Below, in pieces: positions 59,536 to 64,000 of a DNA stretch of 64,000 nucleotides (position 1 is its first letter; every line of letters starts with the position of its first letter). The translations under genes and the position numbers were made by a program. The notes under the pieces are model-generated. The model saw only the letters and a program-made list of their open reading frames with translations. It did no database searches and was not told the origin of the DNA. The DNA comes from Acidimicrobium ferrooxidans. GTDB lineage: Bacteria > Actinomycetota > Geothermincolia > Fen-727 > Anoxymicrobiaceae. Where the stretch lies: contig DYIU01000004.1 in NCBI GenBank assembly GCA_020723485.1, positions 91,057 to 155,056 on the forward strand. The letters run 5' to 3'.

Positions 59536-60683
59536 GACTTACCCCCGATCCTTTCGAGAAATGCCTGCACCCTGGTCCTTATGCGGCCTATGTCGGCGCG
59601 CGAGCCGTACTCCTTCTCGAGCTGGAGCACCGGTATGTCGCGCTTCTCGAGGTCGAGCCTGAGCTGGACGTTGTCCACCCCGTGGACGTCGCAGAACTTG
59701 TTGTGCATGACCATGACGCCGTCCACGTCCGCTTTCTTGATCTCGTTCAGCACGAAGTCGCGGCGGCGCGGGAAGTCCTCGTACATCCTCGGGCAGAGCA
59801 TGTCCTTGAGATAGGTGTCGGCGAGCGACTTGACGAGGTCGCCCTCGGTGCTGACCGGGCTCCAGAAGGCGCGGGCCCCGTAGCAGAGGGCATCCGTTAC
59901 CACCAGCGCTCCGACGTCCTCAATGGCGCGCACCAGGTCGAGCTCGTCGGTCGCGGCCCCGCAGAGCATCAGCCTGGCCCGGTAGCCGGTGACGCCCGTT
60001 CCCGTGCGCTCGGCGATGGCCTTGTCCGCGAGCTCGATGAAGTCATCGTACGGCACGGCCGACGCGAGCAGGAAGAGCGAGAGGGCCTCAGCGCCGGTGA
60101 ACGAGGGGCTGGAGCCCTCGCGCATCGAGTATATCTGGCGCAGGCGGTCCCGGATGGCCTCCTGCCTGGCGATGGCGGCCTTCAGCTTGTCATCGGTAAT
60201 CTCAACGCCGAAGTGCTTCTCGATGGCTTCCTTGAAGAAGACCAGCTCTTCGACGTAGTAGTTCATCGCATCCTCGGTGGTGAGGTGCGGTACCTTGACG
60301 TAGTGGAAGAAGTCGGCCGGCTTCACATACATCCAGTTCTCGAACATGCCTCGCAGGTGGTCGCACCCGTTGGTCTCGATGAACCCGTCGAGGAAATCGT
60401 AAGTGCCGTCGAGGCCCAGCTGGAGGCACGAGCGGCAGAAAGAGCAGTTGAAGCGAGCCAGGTGCGCGTCGGCTATCTCCGTGTTCGGGTTGCCGAGCGC
60501 CCTGATGCGGTACGGCAGTATGCCCGCAGCGTCGATTATCTCCGGCGGTGTGGTGACGCACGCGTACCCCAGCACCTTGCCGCCCGATTCCTTCCACTTC
60601 TTGACGTAGTCGTTCTCGACGACCTCCGAGACCTTGTTCACAGCGTCCATAGCGCTTCCGACCTTAACGCTTGCCACGTCCAT
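59532..60683 (-). CDS. 2-hydroxyacyl-CoA dehydratase / benzoyl-CoA reductase family, small (BcrC/HgdB-like) subunit
   Basis: 383 residues, the normal size for HgdB/BcrC. Cys80, Cys83, Cys86 ('NCSFCRSC') and Cys107 ('NGCDHLRGMFENW') include the likely [4Fe-4S] ligands; 'VVTDALCYGARAFW' and 'HNKFCDVHGVDN' are further family motifs. It is first in the operon. ATG at 60683 is used; AAGAGG is only two bases before it, so the in-frame GTG at 60677 (spacing eight) could be the real start. Confidence 0.88.
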   Translation of the reverse strand: MDVASVKVGSAMDAVNKVSEVVENDYVKKWKESGGKVLGYACVTTPPEIIDAAGILPYRIRALGNPNTEIADAHLARFNCSFCRSCLQLGLDGTYDFLDGFIETNGCDHLRGMFENWMYVKPADFFHYVKVPHLTTEDAMNYYVEELVFFKEAIEKHFGVEITDDKLKAAIARQEAIRDRLRQIYSMREGSSPSFTGAEALSLFLLASAVPYDDFIELADKAIAERTGTGVTGYRARLMLCGAATDELDLVRAIEDVGALVVTDALCYGARAFWSPVSTEGDLVKSLADTYLKDMLCPRMYEDFPRRRDFVLNEIKKADVDGVMVMHNKFCDVHGVDNVQLRLDLEKRDIPVLQLEKEYGSRADIGRIRTRVQAFLERIGGKS

Positions 60684-60758
60684 CACCTCTTATCCCGGAT
60701 TGCCTCCGATTGTAGCCTTCCAGGCGCCGAGCGCCTTGATCTGGGTCATGAGTCATAA

Positions 60759-60783
60759 AATAAGACGTGACCCCAGGTTATGA
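60759..60783 (-). repeat. Dispersed GGGGTCA repeat, type D copy 2
   Basis: Minus-strand reading TCATAACCTGGGGTCACGTC then TTATT. It includes the end of the helical-protein gene (its TAA stop is within it) and matches the copy after clpX. Confidence 0.7.
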
Positions 60784-62067
60784 TTTCTTTATAAGGCCGA
60801 ACAGGTTCTTCGCGACCTTCCATGCGTTGTGGCCCGCGACCTTCAATATCGCCAGGGCCGTGCCGGCGCTCGCGAACAGGCCGTCGATGACCCCGCCGCT
60901 GACGGTGCGGGCGGCCTTCTCGAGCTCGACCGCGTCCAGTGTCGAGAAGAGCCTCTTCAGGTAGTCCGCGACCCCCCCGGGGCTGGCCGACCTGTTGAAT
61001 CCCGCGAGCATCTCGTTCACCCTGCGTCCGACCTCCTCGGGACCGAGTGCGATCTGGATGCCCGAGTTGGCCAGGGCCGCCTGCTTGAGGTCGTTCATCG
61101 CTCCGCGGAGCACGAGCTCGAGCTGCTCGGTGTTGACCACCTTCAGCACGTCAGTGAGCATCTCCCTGCCCAGGTCGGGGTTCGCCTCCCTGAACCGCAG
61201 GGACAGCCCTATCAACGAGTCGACGACGTGCCCCATCTCGACCACGTCCAGGTCCTCGCGCGAGCGCTCACCGAGGCTCACCAGGAGCTCGTCGGACCAC
61301 GCCATCATCTCGCGTACGCCGGAACCGACGATGCGGGTCAGCGAGTTAACGAGCGAGTTGACCGCTTGCGCCAGCAGCAGCACCGCCGCGGGGTCCCGCG
61401 CGATGAGCTCCGCCAGGACGTCGGCCACTGTCTCGAGGTCCTCGCCCAGGGCCGCGAGTGCACCCGTGGCCTCCTCCATCTCGAGGTTGTCGAGGACCCG
61501 CTTCATGAAGTCGGAGAAGACCGCCCGGAAACGAGGCTCGTCGCCGCCCAGGATGTAGTTGCCGGCGTGCAGCAGGTTGACCTGCCTGGAGACCTCCGAG
61601 AGCACGTGGCCTATAGTCTCCGCGTCGAGCGCCGTAAGCACATTGAACAGTGCGCTGGCTAGTATCTCGGGCGGCAGGTCCAGGTTGTCCACCAGCGCGG
61701 CCAGCACCCTGACGATGCTGTTGACCACGGGCGGCAGGGCCCCCACCAGGTTCGCTATCACCACCGGGTTGGCAGTCACTTCCTCGAGCGCCTTCGACGC
61801 TCCGTCGGCGCCGTAGCCCGCCAGGGCGGAGACCGCCTCGCGCAGCTTGCCGAAGTCAATGTCGGCGAACGCCGCTTCCAGGGCCGGGTACGCGTCCCGC
61901 GCAAGGTCCGGGTACTCGCCGCGCGCCGCCATCATCGCCAGCGAGAACCTGTTGACCCGCTCCGCGAGCTCCTTGCCGTCGTAAGCGGAGACCGCTTCCC
62001 TGATGGCGGCCGCCGCCTGCTCCGGCGATAAGGTCCCAGCTTCCTTAACCGCCTCGTTTGCGCTCAA
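60778..62067 (-). CDS. Large helical protein, unknown function (group member 1)
   Basis: 429 residues, predicted almost wholly helical and rich in Leu, Val, Ala: 'YGADGASKALEEVTANPVVIANLVGALPPV', and repeated 'L..VL..V..L' helices. No TM pattern strong enough to call and no motif known to me. TTG start with GAGGTGATG. Followed on the same strand by two related smaller genes and, upstream, an acyl-CoA dehydrogenase. An ARM/HEAT-like or lipid-binding helical fold would fit; this is only inference. Confidence 0.65.
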   Translation of the reverse strand: MSANEAVKEAGTLSPEQAAAAIREAVSAYDGKELAERVNRFSLAMMAARGEYPDLARDAYPALEAAFADIDFGKLREAVSALAGYGADGASKALEEVTANPVVIANLVGALPPVVNSIVRVLAALVDNLDLPPEILASALFNVLTALDAETIGHVLSEVSRQVNLLHAGNYILGGDEPRFRAVFSDFMKRVLDNLEMEEATGALAALGEDLETVADVLAELIARDPAAVLLLAQAVNSLVNSLTRIVGSGVREMMAWSDELLVSLGERSREDLDVVEMGHVVDSLIGLSLRFREANPDLGREMLTDVLKVVNTEQLELVLRGAMNDLKQAALANSGIQIALGPEEVGRRVNEMLAGFNRSASPGGVADYLKRLFSTLDAVELEKAARTVSGGVIDGLFASAGTALAILKVAGHNAWKVAKNLFGLIKKS

Positions 62068-62088
62068 CTCACATCACCTCGCATCCAA

Positions 62089-62742
62089 TCAGATTGTGTC
62101 AGCCACGCCGCCCGCCCTGCGGCCGGCGAGGCCGGTGATACCTGATACAACCCACCGAACGGCCGAACGCGCGAGCGCGAGCGCCGCGCGCAGCACCTTG
62201 CGGCCTTCGACCTGCCCGAGGGTGTCCCTGAGAAGGTCCGGGTTCTTCTGCACGGCTTTCACGATGGCGTCCGCCCCCGCGTTCACCGCGTTTCCCACCC
62301 CTACCGCAGCGAGCTCGGCGAACCTGATGTTCTCGAGCAGGGGGCTGAAGACGGCGGGGTACTGTTTCAAGAGCTCGAGGTCGATGCCCGAACCGACCTG
62401 GGTCACGAACTGGTCGAGCAGTCCGCCGGGGAAGTTGTTCATCTGCGTCCCCAGCTCGAGCACCGCGGCGGCCAGGTAGTTGATCAACTCCGGGATGTTC
62501 CCTACGAAGCTCAGGGAAAGCTCGACGTCCTCCCAGACAAAGGTGCGCACGAGCTCGCGGGCGTCCTCCGGGTCGAAGCCCTTGGAGTTGGTCTTGATTA
62601 TCTCGAGGAACGCCGGTGTCCGGATTATCTCCCGCAGGACGCGGGCGCCCGCGCCGCCCCGGTTCTCTCCCGGCGCCTCGGCCGGCGACCCCCCACCGGT
62701 TACTGCAACAAAATGACCTGACCCCAATGTTGCGTTTTCCAT
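62089..62742 (-). CDS. Helical protein (group member 2) whose N-terminus is encoded by a GGGGTCA repeat
   Basis: 217 residues. Residues 1-13 ('MENATLGSGHFVAV') are translated from a type A repeat arm (62703-62738). From about residue 30, 'RVLREIIRTPAFLEII', 'FDPEDARELVRTFVWEDVEL' and 'MNNFPGGLLDQFVTQ' align with the next gene ('RVLRELLRTPRFKKTV', 'LDPENAGLLVKTLMWEDPEF', 'LSNFPPGLLASFI'). The ATG overlaps the upstream stop (TGATG). The longer open frame upstream is a shadow. Function unknown. Confidence 0.7.
   Translation of the reverse strand: MENATLGSGHFVAVTGGGSPAEAPGENRGGAGARVLREIIRTPAFLEIIKTNSKGFDPEDARELVRTFVWEDVELSLSFVGNIPELINYLAAAVLELGTQMNNFPGGLLDQFVTQVGSGIDLELLKQYPAVFSPLLENIRFAELAAVGVGNAVNAGADAIVKAVQKNPDLLRDTLGQVEGRKVLRAALALARSAVRWVVSGITGLAGRRAGGVADTI
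62703..62738 (-). repeat. Type A GGGGTCA half-palindrome inside a coding sequence
   Basis: Minus-strand reading AAAACGCAACATTGGGGTCA then GGTCATTTTGTTGCAG. A single complete arm without its partner, starting just after the upstream gene's stop, and giving the N-terminus of the following gene. Confidence 0.88.
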
Positions 62743-63485
62743 CAGGAAGCCTCCTGGGTTGTTCCGGCGCCCGCCAGGGCGTCCCTGCCGGCGTCGACCA
62801 GCGGGGCGACGACCGACTGCATGAAGTCGGGGTTCTCGGCCGCTATCCTTTTCACGCCTTCCGCGAGCCTGCCGACCGCGAGGTTCATCTCCGACCCCTC
62901 GCGCGACGCCTCCCGTCCCAGCGCCGCCGCCAGGGTCCCCACCGCGGGCAGCAGTGCCTCCACGAAGCCCTCGGCGGAGACCGGGGCCGAGCCCGGAGCC
63001 GCGGATACACCCGTAACGCCGGCGGCGAACCTCCGCAGGACGTCGGAGAGCGAGTCCAGGAGGGCCTCGCCGCCGCCCACCCGGACCTCGGCAAGGAGGC
63101 GCGCCGTGTCGCCCAGCGCGCGCCCGAGGCGCTCCGCGTCGATGCCGTCCAGGATTATACAGATGAAACTGGCCAGGAGCCCCGGCGGGAAGTTGGAGAG
63201 CTGCGCGACCAGCTCTCCGAGACCGTTCACCCCGGCGTTTACGACGTCGGGAGCGGCCCCGAGCAGGCTCAGGAAGAACTCGGGGTCCTCCCACATCAGA
63301 GTCTTGACCAGCAGCCCGGCGTTCTCCGGATCGAGCTCCCTTATCAGTATCCCGACAGTCTTCTTGAACCTGGGAGTCCGCAGGAGTTCGCGGAGGACCC
63401 TGCTGGTCCCCTCGATAGGTCCCCTGCGCGGCACCGTCGTCGCTTCCATATGCCCACCGCCTCTATCAGGTCGCGAGTCCGTCAT
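62742..63485 (-). CDS. Helical protein (group member 3), unknown function
   Basis: 247 residues, paralogue of the previous gene from 'SRVLRELLRTPRFKK' on. An N-terminal disordered stretch is followed by Leu/Ala-rich helices and a low-complexity linker ('GVSAAPGSAPVSAEG'). ATG with GGGGGTG upstream; another Met 12 residues in is possible. It is 19 bases after the acyl-CoA dehydrogenase, so the group probably forms one operon with that enzyme. Confidence 0.7.
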   Translation of the reverse strand: MTDSRPDRGGGHMEATTVPRRGPIEGTSRVLRELLRTPRFKKTVGILIRELDPENAGLLVKTLMWEDPEFFLSLLGAAPDVVNAGVNGLGELVAQLSNFPPGLLASFICIILDGIDAERLGRALGDTARLLAEVRVGGGEALLDSLSDVLRRFAAGVTGVSAAPGSAPVSAEGFVEALLPAVGTLAAALGREASREGSEMNLAVGRLAEGVKRIAAENPDFMQSVVAPLVDAGRDALAGAGTTQEAS

Positions 63486-63504
63486 GGCGTAACACCCCCG
63501 CTCG

Positions 63505-64000
63505 CTAGAGCGTCTCGCACTCGTAGAACCAGCGCGCCACCTCCATCTGGCAGAGCTGCTTTCCGCCCATCCACAGCTGGACTATCTTGAGGTCCCTCCA
63601 ATGCTTCTCCACGTCGTGGGCGCGGTCGCTCCCGTGCGCCCCCATAAGGTTCATGACCCTCTTCAGGTCCTCGACCGCCTTGTCGCACGCGAAGTACTTA
63701 TAGGCCCGTCCCTTGGCCACTATCTCGTCGGACCACCTGTCGCCGTAGAGGTCGGGCCGGTCCAGCATCCTCGCGTACTGGTAGGTCAGCACCCGGATGA
63801 TGTCCACGTCGCGGGCGAAATCGGCGAGGACGCCCGCCGCGTCGTCGTTCTCCTTGAGCGGCTTGCCGCGGAAGGTCGTCTCCTCGGCGAAATCCTTCAG
63901 TATCTCAAAGACGTTCATGAGCGAGCCGCTAACGAACGAGATGCTGCCTAGGTTGCCCAGCGATATGACCTCCTTGAAGTACATCGCGTCGAGGCCGGGG
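63505..64000 (-). CDS. Acyl-CoA dehydrogenase, C-terminal part (N-terminus outside window)
   Basis: The frame is open to the window edge, where it reads 'PGLDAMYFKEVISLGNLGSI'. The rest is the helical C-terminal FAD domain: 'ARDVDIIRVLTYQYARMLDR', 'GRAYKYFACDKAVEDLKRVM', 'LMGAHGSDRAHDVEKHWRDL', 'KIVQLWMGGKQLCQMEVARW'. It lacks the usual catalytic-Glu region, which lies upstream of the window. An FAD enzyme of CoA-ester oxidation, first in the minus-strand run that includes the helical proteins. Confidence 0.85.
   Translation of the reverse strand, partial: PGLDAMYFKEVISLGNLGSISFVSGSLMNVFEILKDFAEETTFRGKPLKENDDAAGVLADFARDVDIIRVLTYQYARMLDRPDLYGDRWSDEIVAKGRAYKYFACDKAVEDLKRVMNLMGAHGSDRAHDVEKHWRDLKIVQLWMGGKQLCQMEVARWFYECETL

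Noticed and set aside
57961-59814. 617-codon plus-strand frame opposite the dehydratase subunits
   Set aside because: Antisense of two proteins with strong family motifs; no ribosome-binding site and no homologous pattern.

Overview
The window is high in G+C (a hand-counted 60-base line near 6.1 kb is about 73% G+C), with tightly packed genes, many GTG/TTG starts behind strong Shine-Dalgarno sequences and long overlapping operons. Together with a ClpX-ClpP-trigger factor block, actinobacterial-type membrane hydrolases and large secreted proteins made of repeated 'AEG(S/C)T..GFETW..(I/V)QNPN' units, this suggests an uncultured, probably anaerobic, actinobacterial lineage. The anaerobic reading rests on a large oxygen-sensitive-type enzyme cluster at the right end. 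Taxonomy is inference only.

Layout. 0-9.8 kb: core-like genes (partial FAD oxidoreductase, valS, small membrane proteins, clpX-clpP-tig, tRNA-Leu, an SDR), broken by an AT-rich inverted-repeat element and two tandem-repeat arrays. 9.9-16.2 kb: a tRNA-Lys gene, then copies of its 3' end, then a block of all-minus genes with clearly lower G+C (47-52% in two sampled lines) encoding zinc-ribbon, K+-channel, DUF4236/TPR and secreted proteins; I read this as a genomic island. 16.2-36 kb: membrane and envelope genes: a CDF-type transporter without its usual aspartates, flippase-like proteins, two nucleoside-deoxyribosyltransferase-like paralogues, MgtC, an actinobacterial membrane alpha/beta hydrolase with a CPBP protease, a membrane b-type redox-like pair and lipoproteins. 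36-53 kb: metabolic and regulatory genes (ACT-domain protein, saccharopine-dehydrogenase-like reductase, TetR, acyl-CoA synthetase alpha-like protein, PAS histidine kinase, ThDP enzyme, ferredoxin-type protein, metallophosphoesterase) between two very large secreted repeat proteins. 53.5-60.7 kb: a seven-gene minus-strand operon with three 2-hydroxyacyl-CoA dehydratase/benzoyl-CoA reductase-family subunits, two BadF/BcrA-type activases, a stand-alone protein resembling a domain of acetyl-CoA synthase beta subunit, and a CooC-type ATPase. 60.7-64 kb: three related helical proteins downstream of an acyl-CoA dehydrogenase that runs off the window.

The most striking non-coding signal is a dispersed repeat family whose arms all begin GGGGTCA. 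Most copies sit within about 17 bases after a stop codon. In two places an arm has become coding sequence: the C-terminus of the metallophosphoesterase and the N-terminus of one helical protein. One palindrome appears to have been split, its halves now flanking a four-gene, 2.2-kb cassette.

The best candidate for an undescribed system is the 53.5-60.7 kb operon. It combines a radical-type CoA-ester dehydratase/reductase with two large-subunit paralogues, two activases (one with an altered ATP-site motif), an acetyl-CoA-synthase-like protein and a CooC-like ATPase carrying the metal-binding CxC motif.
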